From: Treponema socranskii subsp. paredis ATCC 35535
GTDB taxonomy: Bacteria > Spirochaetota > Spirochaetia > Treponematales > Treponemataceae
Direction of reading: 5' to 3'
NCBI GenBank assembly: GCA_000413015.1
Contig: KE332515.1
Span: 939,232 to 1,003,231, forward strand
DNA length: 64,000 nt
This document shows, piece by piece, positions 8,459 to 16,697 of the stretch. Within the stretch, counting starts at the first letter, position 1; the number at the start of each line of letters is the position of its first letter. The translations under genes were made by a program, and so were the position numbers. The notes beneath the pieces are model-generated. The model worked only from the letters and a program-made list of their open reading frames with translations. It had not been told where the DNA came from and ran no database searches.

Positions 8459-8496
8459 GGGGGCTGTCTCAAAAGTCGGTTACTTTCTCGACAGCC
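8459..8496. repeat. Palindromic repeat of the GGGGCTGTC family
   Basis: The stretch GGGGGCTGTCTCAAAAGTC followed by GGTTACTTTCTCGACAGCC has arms GGCTGTC and GACAGCC. It matches the reverse complement of the copy at 33721-33767 over about 36 nt with few differences, including 20 identical bases from CTGTC to GGTTA. Confidence 0.65.
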
Positions 8497-8502
8497 TGTC
8501 GA

Positions 8503-8545
8503 GTTTAAAATTAAGTCTTTATATTATAATGACTTAATTTTAAAC
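8503..8545. repeat. Perfect 15-bp AT-rich inverted repeat
   Basis: GTTTAAAATTAAGTC (8503-8517) and GACTTAATTTTAAAC (8531-8545) are exact reverse complements around a 13-nt loop. It lies between the outer-membrane protein gene and the convergent flgE, sandwiched by two other palindromes. Confidence 0.85.
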
Positions 8546-8567
8546 GTCGCACATAAAATCAAGGAAG

Positions 8568-8607
8568 TTGTCCAAAAACTGAAGTTTTTGGACAACCCCT
8601 TTTTTTA
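8568..8607 (+). terminator. Hairpin with T-run behind the outer-membrane protein gene
   Basis: TTGTCCAAAAACT and AGTTTTTGGACAA form a perfect 13-bp stem with a 2-nt loop, followed by CCCC and TTTTTTT. The sequence also resembles the GGGGCTGTC repeat family. It probably ends transcription from the plus strand and may shield flgE from it. Confidence 0.65.
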
Positions 8608-8633
8608 CCGGCGGAAACTCCGCCCGTCACTTA

Positions 8634-10025
8634 TCAGCGCTTGAGCGATAAAATCGTTTCAAGCATCGAGTCGGTCGTTTGAATCGTCTTTGCGTTCGAT
8701 TCGAAACCGCGCTGCGTAACAATCATATCGGTAAGCTGTTCGGCCAAATCGACGTTCGACATTTCGAGCGCGCCGGAAAGCAGTTTGCCCTTTCCCGCCA
8801 CTCCGCTTTCGCCGATCATCGCTTGCCCCGAATTGTTCGATTCGGTATACGTATTGTCGCCCGCCTTTTCCAATCCGCGGTCGTTCGTAAATGACGCCAT
8901 TGCGATCTGTCCGAGCGTGCGGACGCTGCCGTTGGAATACACGCCCGTTATGACGCCGCTCGAATCGATTTTGAAATTGTCGAGATAGCCGAGCGTGTAG
9001 CCGTCCTGTGAAAACGCTTTTGTCGTCGAACGGGATGCATCCTGTGTAATCGTGTCGGTCATGCTGCCGATCGTACCGATGTTGATGTTGAGCGTTTGCC
9101 GGTACGGGTTACCGTCCGCATCGGGGTTCGATTCGGGAACAGTAAAAGATGTCCGCAGCAAAATCTGTCCGTCTTCGTTAGATGCGACGCCGGCAGAATC
9201 TTCGACGGAAAGCAGGCGTCCCATATTGTCGAATGCGACGATGAACGTATTTCCCATGCCGTCGGTCGTATTGAGTCCGACGCGAGTCTGAGTAAATTCG
9301 GCGTTATCCGCATCGACGTTTACCGTCGCCTGCCATTGATTGACCGCTCCGGGAACCCTCGCAAACGATACCGACAAAAGGTGCTTGTTGCCGAAGCTGT
9401 CGTAGATCTCCTGCTCCGTTCCCCACGTACCGCGGATGATGTCTTCAGCATTTGCCTGTTCGGGAATGAGCGGCGTATTTTTATCGAGGTTGCAGCGGAA
9501 TAAAACGTTTTGCGTCGCGCGCGGCGGATCCTTCGATCCGACGGGAATAACGATATCCGTCGGCGTTGCGGCCGTCGAAACGATTTCGATGCCGTTTACT
9601 TCCTGCGCCATCCATCCCTGCACGCGCATACCGTTTGCAGGATTGACAAAGGTGCCGTCGCGGTCAAGCGAAAAATCTCCGTTCCGCGTATAGTAGGACT
9701 GCTCGCCGTCTTTTAAGATAAAAAAGCCGTTGCCTTCAATTGCGATGTCGGTTGTAACTCCGGTCGACTGCAAGTTGCCCTGCGTAAAGATATTGTCGAC
9801 GGATGCAACCATCATGCCGAGTCCCACTTCTTTCGGGTTTACGCCGCCGAGTTCGTCGTTCGGACGCGCAGGCCCCGAAAGCTGCTGCGAAATCATATCT
9901 TGAAAATTGACGCGGGCACGTTTAAAACCGAACGTATTCACGTTCGCGATGTTGTTGCCGATGACGTCCATGCGCGTCTGGTGATTTTGCAATCCCGAAA
10001 CGCCCGAATACAGTGATCTCATCAT
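8634..10025 (-). CDS. flgE: Flagellar hook protein FlgE
   Basis: The 463-residue protein forms the hook joining the basal body to the periplasmic filament. Its N-terminus ([33 protein letters not shown] in outline) is the flagellar rod/hook signature, and its C-terminus ([23 protein letters not shown] in outline) is the matching coiled-coil end. Counting from MM, Lys165 (GSKDPP) and Cys178 (LFRCNL) occupy the positions known to form the self-catalysed lysinoalanine cross-link in T. denticola FlgE, which supports both the start site and conservation of cross-linking. It is the last gene of flbB-fliK-flgD-flgE. The flbD and motAB genes that follow flgE in T. pallidum are absent here. Confidence 0.97.
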   Translation of the reverse strand: MMRSLYSGVSGLQNHQTRMDVIGNNIANVNTFGFKRARVNFQDMISQQLSGPARPNDELGGVNPKEVGLGMMVASVDNIFTQGNLQSTGVTTDIAIEGNGFFILKDGEQSYYTRNGDFSLDRDGTFVNPANGMRVQGWMAQEVNGIEIVSTAATPTDIVIPVGSKDPPRATQNVLFRCNLDKNTPLIPEQANAEDIIRGTWGTEQEIYDSFGNKHLLSVSFARVPGAVNQWQATVNVDADNAEFTQTRVGLNTTDGMGNTFIVAFDNMGRLLSVEDSAGVASNEDGQILLRTSFTVPESNPDADGNPYRQTLNINIGTIGSMTDTITQDASRSTTKAFSQDGYTLGYLDNFKIDSSGVITGVYSNGSVRTLGQIAMASFTNDRGLEKAGDNTYTESNNSGQAMIGESGVAGKGKLLSGALEMSNVDLAEQLTDMIVTQRGFESNAKTIQTTDSMLETILSLKR

Positions 10026-10039
10026 AGAGCTGCCCCCGT

Positions 10040-10486
10040 TTAATTTCCGTAAATCGCGCTGATCTGATCCATCGTGTAGTATCTGCCGCCTACCATGACG
10101 CGCGGTTTTTCTTCGCGCGTTGCAGCCTGCACGACGCCCGTCGTCGTCGTATCGCCGACGTTGAGCTCAACCGTCTTTCCGAGCATCGAAGACGCTTCGG
10201 AAACTCTGAACACGCCCGCGAGCTTTGTAAACTCCGCGCTCATGTTCGTCATCTGTTCAAGCGATGAAAACTGCGCCATCTGAGCGATAAACTCGGTGTT
10301 TTCGATCGGACTTGTCGGATCCTGGTTCGACAGCTGCGCTATCAAAAGTTTTAAAAAGTCATCCTTGCCCAACGAATGATTGACCGTACGTCCTTTTACG
10401 CCAAGTTCTTTGTTGTAGCCGCTTACGGCAAAATCGACCGCCGCTTTGTCGGCTGCGCTCATGGTGGTGTTGATTCCGTCCATCAT
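10040..10486 (-). CDS. flgD: Flagellar hook cap (hook assembly) protein FlgD
   Basis: The 148-residue product has the FlgD N-terminal scaffold motif [39 protein letters not shown] (in outline) at residues 41-80. The extended Tudor/Ig C-terminal part of enterobacterial FlgD is missing. A similarly short FlgD occurs in other treponemes, so this is not a truncation. FlgD caps the growing hook and guides FlgE polymerisation. It lies 14 nt upstream of flgE and 51 nt downstream of fliK on the same strand. Confidence 0.95.
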   Translation of the reverse strand: MMDGINTTMSAADKAAVDFAVSGYNKELGVKGRTVNHSLGKDDFLKLLIAQLSNQDPTSPIENTEFIAQMAQFSSLEQMTNMSAEFTKLAGVFRVSEASSMLGKTVELNVGDTTTTGVVQAATREEKPRVMVGGRYYTMDQISAIYGN

Positions 10487-10537
10487 CTACCCCTGTCTTA
10501 TCAATTAATAATTAACAATTATTATACGGTTAATAAT

Positions 10538-12088
10538 CTATACGACGACATTTACCGCGTGTTCGCCGGCAATATAGCTTCCGCCCGAAGCCGCACTTCC
10601 TTCCGGCACAAACACGTCTTCGTATCGTCCCGCATGCTGCGCATCGGCAAAGCCGCCGAACGCCCCGTTTCCTGAAAAGCTTCCGCCCGTTCCGGCCGAC
10701 GAATAAGCTACGGTAAAACCGCCCGCTTCAAAACCGCTTTGCGCGAACGCAGTTTTAAGCGCGTCGGCACTTTCCTTAAACGCGTTGTACGCTTCTTCGG
10801 AATGCACCGTAATTTGTCCGCTCACTACCTTATCGGAAAGCTGCAAGCTGATCTTTACATTTCCGAGCGATTCGGGGCGCAGCACGAGGTTGATCGTTCC
10901 CGCATTGTTGTCGCGCAAAACGATCGAACCCGCTTTTACGAAGTCGGATGCGTTTTGCCGTATTTGATTCGCGAGCATCGTTTGAAAGTTCGAACTTGCC
11001 GCCTGCGAGCTTTGACCGTTTGCAGGGAAAACGTTTTGTCGAACGTTCTCCGGAACGAACATAGTCATTTCGGATGAAGCGCCGTTTGCCGCATCGAGTT
11101 TTATCGGCTTTTCCGATTCGGGTTTTACTTCGGAAAAACTTTCCGCCGTTTCCGTTCGAAGATCGGTGACGAGGATTTTACCGTCGGCATCGAATGCGCG
11201 CTCTCGCTTTGAGAGAGCTTCTTCATCATTTATTTCAAATGAAAACGCTTTGTCGTCCGAAAATCCGCCGCTTCCGCTTTCCGCCTGTTCCGCGTCGTAT
11301 ACGGGAAGAGCTCCTATTTGAAACGGGACGGCTTCTTCGGAAACGGATACGCTTTCGGCAAAAAAATCATCCGCATCGCTTTCAGCAGCTTCACCGCTTT
11401 CTTTGCGCACGATTTCGGAATCGGCTGAACCGTCGACGAGATATGCGAAATCTTCAAGCAGCGCGGCACGCGCTTCGTCGGCGGCATCGAGAACTTCCGC
11501 TTTTTCAAGCGCTTCGGCATCGCCCGTCAGTCCGCGGTTTTCGTCCTGCGTATACTCAAAAGATTTTTTTTCATTGAAATCCGAAGATGCGCTTTCGACC
11601 GCCTGTTTTTTTACACCATCTTTTACGGCATCCGTTTTGCTTTCTTTTTTCGTATCGGCGTCGTCATTCCGCGCCGGTTTCGTCTTCGATGCGTCCTCCC
11701 TTCTGAGATCCGCAGAAGCACGTTTGCTTTCGCGAAGCCCATTCGCTCCTGAAAGCATATCCGTTTTCGCATTTCCCGCAGAAGCATGTTCCGCACTTCC
11801 CGCACGGATCTTTTCGAAAGCTCCCCCATGCGCAGCCTTTCCGCCTGAATGCGAAAGAGATTCGGATTTTCCGCGCGCTGAAAGTCCCGCACCCGAAAAC
11901 GCATCGGAGACTTGAGCATCGATTTTTTTGCCCTGTGCACGAGCGAGGAGTTTTGCAAACGAATGCTCTTCGTCTTTTGTACGCGATAAAAAAATTTGTT
12001 TTGAAAGCTGCGATGGAAGTGAGTCGATTTTATCGATTGCGTTTACTTTCGGAACCGCACTTACTTTTGCAACAGGGATTCCCTGCAT
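10538..12088 (-). CDS. fliK: Flagellar hook-length control protein FliK (Tap1/FlbC-like)
   Basis: The 516-residue protein has a long low-complexity acidic and Ser/Ala/Lys-rich N-terminal part (about residues 30-350) and a C-terminal Flg_hook domain (INLVLRPESLGNVKISLQL, then VHSEEAYNAFKESADALK). This is the FliK arrangement: a secreted ruler region plus a domain that switches export specificity. I start it at the ATG at 12088, 6 nt after GGAGG; two ATGs just upstream are in frame but badly spaced. The position before flgD and flgE matches tap1-flgD-flgE of T. pallidum. Confidence 0.9.
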   Translation of the reverse strand: MQGIPVAKVSAVPKVNAIDKIDSLPSQLSKQIFLSRTKDEEHSFAKLLARAQGKKIDAQVSDAFSGAGLSARGKSESLSHSGGKAAHGGAFEKIRAGSAEHASAGNAKTDMLSGANGLRESKRASADLRREDASKTKPARNDDADTKKESKTDAVKDGVKKQAVESASSDFNEKKSFEYTQDENRGLTGDAEALEKAEVLDAADEARAALLEDFAYLVDGSADSEIVRKESGEAAESDADDFFAESVSVSEEAVPFQIGALPVYDAEQAESGSGGFSDDKAFSFEINDEEALSKRERAFDADGKILVTDLRTETAESFSEVKPESEKPIKLDAANGASSEMTMFVPENVRQNVFPANGQSSQAASSNFQTMLANQIRQNASDFVKAGSIVLRDNNAGTINLVLRPESLGNVKISLQLSDKVVSGQITVHSEEAYNAFKESADALKTAFAQSGFEAGGFTVAYSSAGTGGSFSGNGAFGGFADAQHAGRYEDVFVPEGSAASGGSYIAGEHAVNVVV

Positions 12089-12132
12089 CGTCATCCTCCA
12101 TTTGTGCAAACAAAGAATGACCGCAGGGAAGT

Positions 12133-12756
12133 TCAGTCAAGCGATTTCGGCTTGCTCACCATCTTCCGTTGGACTGCCGCAGCCCGCTCCGCCGGCATGA
12201 GTGAAAGCCAGTACGATGTCATCGAATACTGCTTTTTCACAGTCGCCATTTCTTCTTCTTTGCGCAAAACGTCGATCACGAGCTGATCGTCCATCGCCAC
12301 AAGTTCCTGAACGGCCGCGGCGGGCGGCATATTGTACAGACGCGTTGCGATCTGTTCTATGTTTACTTCTTTATCATCGTACTTTTTTTGCAAATTGTTA
12401 AATGTTTTTTCGCGTTCTTCGAGCGTTTTTTCACGTTCGGCAAGTTCGGCCGCAATCCTCTCGTTTTGTTGACCGGACGCGGTCAACTCGCTCTCTTTTT
12501 GATCGAGTTCTTCCTTATAAAGTCTGAGCGCTTCACGCTGTTTGTCTATGCGATCCTGATCGATATCGTTATTTAGCGGGCGAACGGCCGTCGTCGACGT
12601 CTGCGGCTCCCTGCCGAGCATACGATACAGCGGCGTAAACAGCGTCTTTGCGTGAATGATTCCCAAATAATCGAACCACAATAAGCCGCCGAGACAGAGA
12701 ATGATAATCAGAAAAAGAAGAACAATCGATTTGCCTAAGTTTTTTCCTTTTGCCAT
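12133..12756 (-). CDS. flbB: Periplasmic flagellar collar protein FlbB
   Basis: The 207-residue product has one N-terminal membrane helix (residues about 10-30, LLFLIIILCLGGLLWF), a long charged coiled coil (about 65-135, LDQKESEL to EREKTFNNLQKKYDD) and a C-terminal MotE/MgtE-N-like helical domain (IATRLYNMPPAAAVQELVAMDDQLVIDVL). This matches FlbB of Borrelia, a foundation of the spirochete-specific collar around the periplasmic motor that helps recruit stators. It is the first gene of the hook operon, 44 nt before fliK. A GGGTGGG ribosome site precedes the ATG. Confidence 0.85.
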   Translation of the reverse strand: MAKGKNLGKSIVLLFLIIILCLGGLLWFDYLGIIHAKTLFTPLYRMLGREPQTSTTAVRPLNNDIDQDRIDKQREALRLYKEELDQKESELTASGQQNERIAAELAEREKTLEEREKTFNNLQKKYDDKEVNIEQIATRLYNMPPAAAVQELVAMDDQLVIDVLRKEEEMATVKKQYSMTSYWLSLMPAERAAAVQRKMVSKPKSLD

Positions 12757-12783
12757 CGTAACCCACCCGTTTACCTACTTCCT

Positions 12784-12810
12784 ACATCGGCACCAATCGG
12801 ACCGATATTG
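12784..12810 (-). promoter_or_regulatory. Possible sigma-28 (FliA) promoter of the hook operon
   Basis: The minus strand shows GCCGATGT, close to the FliA -10 consensus GCCGATAA, with CAAT 15 nt upstream in place of TAAA. It lies 28 nt before flbB and just past the hexokinase stop codon. The -35 match is weak, so the call is tentative. Confidence 0.35.
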
Positions 12811-12814
12811 AGCA

Positions 12815-14110
12815 TTATTTTGTTATAAGCCCCGCGATCGCCGCTCCGAGCGTTATATCGTTTTCCCGCGAAATTATTTCCCAATAGAGGCCGCGCCCTT
12901 TCGTGAGCGCTTCTTCGAGATAGCCGTGCACGCGCTCGGAAAGCATGTGCGTTTTAAAATACGTACTGCCGTTGCAGAGTATGCACACGGGGCGGGAAGC
13001 GTTTTTCCCCTCACCGCTTTGAATGACGCAGGCTGCAAGGATGGCGGCGGCATAGCGGGCGGAGCGTTCCATAACGGCATCGAGGAGCTGAAACATACGG
13101 TCGTAATCTTCGTCGGAAGCGCTTTCGGCGGCAAGGGCACCGAGTAAAGCGTTCGTGTTGTACGGCGCGTGCAAAAATGCGTCGGCTTCGACGAGCGAAA
13201 GAGACTGCAACGAGAGGATGCGCTTTGCACACGCTTTGCCGAAAAGCCCTTCTTCTGCCGCCGCTTTCAGCGCTTCAAATGCGACATCTCCGAGATAGGC
13301 GCCCGAACACTGTTTTTCCGCGCGGTATTTTCCGGGACTCAGCGTTTTCGCGTCGAGGGCGTTATCGAAATCGGAGCAGACTATAGCGCCGAATTTTCCC
13401 GATTCGCACACGACGATCTGCTTTGTAAAATCTTTTACATCCGGCATCTCCGGCTGAATATACGCGGCATTCAATCCCGTGCCGAGTATAAGACCTATGT
13501 AAGACGAATAGTTTTTTCCCGTATCCGGTGTCGCAGCACCGGCAAGAAGCGCCGCAACCGTATCGTTTAAGAGCGTGACGCGCCGTATCTTTTTCCATCC
13601 GCGCGCTTCGAGCGTTTTTTTGAGCGTTTCCCCGATACGGCAGCCGACGACTTCGGGCGCATTTACTTCCTTCGTAAACCTGATGAGGATCCCGTCGCCG
13701 CCATCGGTGATCTCCATCGGATATGAAAAACAAAAACCGATCGATTCGGCTTTGTCTTTTAAGTGTTCGATGTTCGATGCGATTTCATCGAAAAAATCCG
13801 AACGTGAAAGCGCTTTTGCAACACCCGGCATCTTCGTCTTTTCGAGAAAATCGATCGACGCTTTTCCCTGCTCGTTGAACGACACGAGGCATGAACGGAA
13901 ATTGGTTCCCCCCGCATCGATGACGATGACGCTTTTACCCGAAGCGGGCTGTTCCGGCGGATTGCTGTACGTGCGTATCATATCCTGATAGGATTTTTGT
14001 CCGCGGAGACCTGCATTCATATCGTACAAAAGCGCATCGATTGCAGAATCGATATCGATGTGACGGATAAAATTATGCTTTGCCAAAAATGCACTGACGG
14101 CCCGATTCAT
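12815..14110 (-). CDS. Hexokinase
   Basis: The product (431 residues) carries the hexokinase ATP and sugar sites: phosphate-1 VIVIDAGGTNFRSCLV near residue 65, the sugar-binding block GFCFSYPMEI, LLNDTVAALLAG and phosphate-2 GLILGTGLNAAYI. This is the eukaryote-type hexokinase family, which treponemes possess. It phosphorylates glucose and related hexoses for glycolysis. I chose the ATG at 14110 rather than 14128, because a -10 TATACT at 14119-14124 would make the longer start untranscribed. It appears to be a single-gene transcript; the sugar importers in this window may feed it. Confidence 0.92.
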   Translation of the reverse strand: MNRAVSAFLAKHNFIRHIDIDSAIDALLYDMNAGLRGQKSYQDMIRTYSNPPEQPASGKSVIVIDAGGTNFRSCLVSFNEQGKASIDFLEKTKMPGVAKALSRSDFFDEIASNIEHLKDKAESIGFCFSYPMEITDGGDGILIRFTKEVNAPEVVGCRIGETLKKTLEARGWKKIRRVTLLNDTVAALLAGAATPDTGKNYSSYIGLILGTGLNAAYIQPEMPDVKDFTKQIVVCESGKFGAIVCSDFDNALDAKTLSPGKYRAEKQCSGAYLGDVAFEALKAAAEEGLFGKACAKRILSLQSLSLVEADAFLHAPYNTNALLGALAAESASDEDYDRMFQLLDAVMERSARYAAAILAACVIQSGEGKNASRPVCILCNGSTYFKTHMLSERVHGYLEEALTKGRGLYWEIISRENDITLGAAIAGLITK

Positions 14111-14118
14111 ACGATTTG

Positions 14119-14147
14119 AGTATAACACAACGCGGCGAAAATGTGAA
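14119..14147 (-). promoter_or_regulatory. Promoter of the hexokinase gene (leaderless)
   Basis: TTCACA, a 17-nt spacer and TATACT are read on the minus strand. The -10 ends 8 nt before the start codon, so the transcript should begin at or next to the ATG; there is no Shine-Dalgarno. Confidence 0.6.
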
Positions 14148-14185
14148 TGACGCGCTCGACATGACGCGCCCGATCGGCGGCGTAT

Positions 14186-14230
14186 AAAAAAAAGCGCCGA
14201 TTACATACGACAGTCGCAGTAATCGACGCT
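14186..14230 (-). terminator. Terminator of the methyltransferase-carrier operon
   Basis: On the minus strand AGCGTCGATTAC and GTAATCGGCGCT pair over 12 positions with one mismatch, and a run of eight T follows. It lies about 30 nt past the carrier stop codon. Confidence 0.8.
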
Positions 14231-14262
14231 CCATTATTTTATCAAAAGCTTGCTATTCGGCT

Positions 14263-15504
14263 TCAGACATAAATGACGTAGCACAACACGGTCGTAACGA
14301 TCCAGAATAAAATCAAAAGCGGCGCACCGCATTTCAAATAGTCTTTCATCGTATATCCGCCCGCTTCCCAAACCAAAAGGTTCGGTCCCGTTCCGAACGG
14401 AGTCGCAAACGCGCCCGAAGCGCAAACGGAAACGGCCATAGCTCCCGCCAAGGGATTGATGTTCGCAGCCTGACACACCAATATGGCGATCGGCAGCATC
14501 AATACCGTTGCCGACGAGTTCAGCAAAAACTGCGTGACCACGAGCATGATGAGCGATATGGCGGCCAGTAAAAGTACCGGCGGCAAACCGTGCAGTGCCG
14601 GGCTCAGCAGATCGACGATGTATTTTGCAGCTCCCGTTTTAACCAAAGCTTTGCTGAGCGGGAAAATACCGCCGACCAAAAAGACGGTCGTTACGCTGAA
14701 CGATTTGATCGCATCTTTGGCGGACAGACAGCCGGTAAGTACGACGAGCAGCGCTCCGAAAACGCCGGCTATGTGCATCGGTACGATCTTTGTGGCCATC
14801 GCGACAATGACCGCCAAAAAGATGAGCGCGACGGTTGCCATTTTAACCGGATTTTTTTCGCTCTTTCTTTCGCCTTCCTTCGATTCTATATCTTTTACCG
14901 GCAGCAGTTTGGATCCGACAAGCGCCATGTAAATCATGCCGACGACGAGGAGCGGCAAACCGATCTTCGTATATTCGAAAAAGCCGAACTCGCGCAAGCC
15001 CATATCTTTGAGCATGCCGTTCGCGACGATGTGCGGAGTCGTTCCGATGAGGGTTATCGTACCGCCGAGCGAAGCCGCATAAGCCAAAGCCATAAGCAAT
15101 TTCGATTTAGGTACATTCGCTTTTTCCGCCATCGATCCGACGATCGGCATTAAGCAGGCGGTCGTACCCGTGTCGTTCAAAAATGCGGAAAGCCCTCCGC
15201 CGACGATCGACGTTCCGAGGATCAAACCCCTTTCGGTTTTACCGATGAGTCCGATTATTTTCCCGCCTATGTAATCGGCAAGGCCCGTTTTAAAGAACGC
15301 CTCCCCGACCACGACGAGTCCCATAAAAAATACGACCGTCGTATTTCCGAATTCGGCATACGCCGTACCGCCGTCTATTATCTTAAAGGCGGCTAAAACG
15401 GCCGGAATTGCGGCTCCGACCAAAATCGGATGCACGGGTTGCCATACGAGCAGAATGATAACAACAACAAAAATGATGCATGTTATTATTGCCGGTATTG
15501 TCAT
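14263..15504 (-). CDS. SLC13/ArsB-NhaD superfamily membrane carrier
   Basis: The 413-residue protein is almost entirely hydrophobic, with about 11-12 membrane segments. It has the paired re-entrant motifs of the ion transporter superfamily: FLNDTGTTACLMPIV near residue 110 and LNSSATVLMLPIAILV near residue 330, each followed by a GTT/GTGPN loop (TLIGTTPHIVANG and TPFGTGPNLLV). These families import di- or tricarboxylates or sulfate with sodium, or export anions. The substrate is unknown. It sits 18 nt downstream of the corrinoid-type methyltransferase gene with an AGGAGG site, so it may import that enzyme's methyl donor. Confidence 0.85.
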   Translation of the reverse strand: MTIPAIITCIIFVVVIILLVWQPVHPILVGAAIPAVLAAFKIIDGGTAYAEFGNTTVVFFMGLVVVGEAFFKTGLADYIGGKIIGLIGKTERGLILGTSIVGGGLSAFLNDTGTTACLMPIVGSMAEKANVPKSKLLMALAYAASLGGTITLIGTTPHIVANGMLKDMGLREFGFFEYTKIGLPLLVVGMIYMALVGSKLLPVKDIESKEGERKSEKNPVKMATVALIFLAVIVAMATKIVPMHIAGVFGALLVVLTGCLSAKDAIKSFSVTTVFLVGGIFPLSKALVKTGAAKYIVDLLSPALHGLPPVLLLAAISLIMLVVTQFLLNSSATVLMLPIAILVCQAANINPLAGAMAVSVCASGAFATPFGTGPNLLVWEAGGYTMKDYLKCGAPLLILFWIVTTVLCYVIYV

Positions 15505-15522
15505 GTTAATTTTCCTCCTTTT

Positions 15523-16554
15523 TTACAAATTAACACTATTTCTGAACGCCTTCAGTTCCGCATCGCTTGTATGTATTGAAACGGAACAATAGGGCGCTAA
15601 GATATACGGAATGTCTTTATTGTTTTTTATTTCTTCTCGGGCAAGCTCTCCGATCTTTTTTTCGGCACCGGTTCCGAAAATCATTTCATCGACGCCGCCC
15701 ATAGGCACGATTTTTTTCAAAAACTTTTGCGAGTCTTTTATGGACGGGTTATCTTCGCCGCCCTGATCCCAATGCAAAATATCGATCGGATAATCGGAAA
15801 ATCTTTGGGGATTGCTTTTGATGCCGCACGTATGATATATGATCAATCCGCCGTCTTTTTTTACTTCGTTTAGGAATTTCAAATCGTATTTTTTTACATA
15901 CGTTGCCCATTCGTCTTCGGTCATATATCCCGTTCTCGCCCACGAAATGCCCGCATAGAAAAAACCGTCTATACCTGTCTTTTTCAATTCTTTCCAATAG
16001 GCGATATACGTATCGGTGATATTTTCCAAGGCGGTTTCCAATTCTGCGCCTCTGTTTTTTATGATATCGAAAATTTTATTATCTTTTCTGTCGGCGGGAA
16101 AATGTCTTCGGACGAAAGGACATTCGAACACATTCGTTACGACCGTCAGCGGCGTAAAAAGCGTATGCACGGTCGGAATATCTTCTTCCGACTTTTCTTT
16201 AATAAGCCTGGCGGCTTCGACATGATCTTTGAGCGTTTGATTGCTCATGTCTTTTTTATCGAAAATGGACAGATCGTCAAAGTTCGTCGCTCTTGCAATT
16301 TTTTTAGGAAATATTTCCTGCACGTAATTTTCGTAGTCGAAAACGTCGCCCCATACTTCCTGCATAAAAACAGCCGAAGGATGGATTTTCATAATATCCC
16401 AGTCGTATTTTTTTTGCCAATCCAACATAATGTCGGCCAATTCCGCAGGCTTTCTTTCCATTGCCGGAAAATGCCTGTATGCGGTAACAGGAGGTCTGTC
16501 CGGCAGCTCTCCCTTCAATACGCATTCAAGTCTTTGTCGTTTTGTAAGTCCCAT
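15523..16554 (-). CDS. Uroporphyrinogen-decarboxylase-fold protein, probable corrinoid methyltransferase
   Basis: The 343-residue protein has the UroD fold signature (LTKRQRLECVLKGELPDRPPV at the start; mid-protein GIDGFFYAGISWA). Unlike true haem-pathway UroD it carries His241-Thr-Cys243 (IIYHTCG) and Cys323 (APYCSVS), the His-x-Cys...Cys zinc ligands of MtaA/MtbA/CmuA-type methylcobalamin methyltransferases. It therefore probably transfers a methyl group from or to a corrinoid protein, or demethylates a small methylated compound. No corrinoid-binding protein or haem genes are next to it. It is the first gene of an operon with an SLC13-type carrier. Confidence 0.75.
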   Translation of the reverse strand: MGLTKRQRLECVLKGELPDRPPVTAYRHFPAMERKPAELADIMLDWQKKYDWDIMKIHPSAVFMQEVWGDVFDYENYVQEIFPKKIARATNFDDLSIFDKKDMSNQTLKDHVEAARLIKEKSEEDIPTVHTLFTPLTVVTNVFECPFVRRHFPADRKDNKIFDIIKNRGAELETALENITDTYIAYWKELKKTGIDGFFYAGISWARTGYMTEDEWATYVKKYDLKFLNEVKKDGGLIIYHTCGIKSNPQRFSDYPIDILHWDQGGEDNPSIKDSQKFLKKIVPMGGVDEMIFGTGAEKKIGELAREEIKNNKDIPYILAPYCSVSIHTSDAELKAFRNSVNL

Positions 16555-16612
16555 AATTTTCTACCCCTCGATTTTTAAAACTCACCGAAAAACCCGTTAG
16601 ATATTGCCGCCC

Positions 16613-16641
16613 ATTCTAACAGCACTTCTCCGTGTTGTCAA
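16613..16641 (-). promoter_or_regulatory. Promoter of the methyltransferase-carrier operon
   Basis: The minus strand has consensus TTGACA, exactly 17 nt, and TAGAAT, with a GAGGGGT ribosome site before the ATG at 16554. The implied leader is about 50 nt. It is back to back with the rep promoter. Confidence 0.75.
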
Positions 16642-16660
16642 ACGATTTTTAAAAAATTAC

Positions 16661-16690
16661 TTGCACAAAGAGCGTTTCGAGTGATACACT
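16661..16690 (+). promoter_or_regulatory. Promoter of the Rep helicase gene (leaderless)
   Basis: TTGCAC, 18 nt and TACACT. The -10 ends 7 nt before the ATG at 16698 and there is no Shine-Dalgarno. Confidence 0.55.
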
Positions 16691-16697
16691 GTGCGCC

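Noticed and set aside
10040-10486. FlgD as a truncated gene
   Set aside because: At 148 residues it lacks the C-terminal domain of enterobacterial FlgD, but treponemal FlgD is normally this short and the gene has regular spacing to its neighbours.
15523-16554. Haem-pathway uroporphyrinogen decarboxylase (hemE)
   Set aside because: The zinc-type His-x-Cys...Cys residues and the absence of other haem genes point to the corrinoid methyltransferase branch instead.
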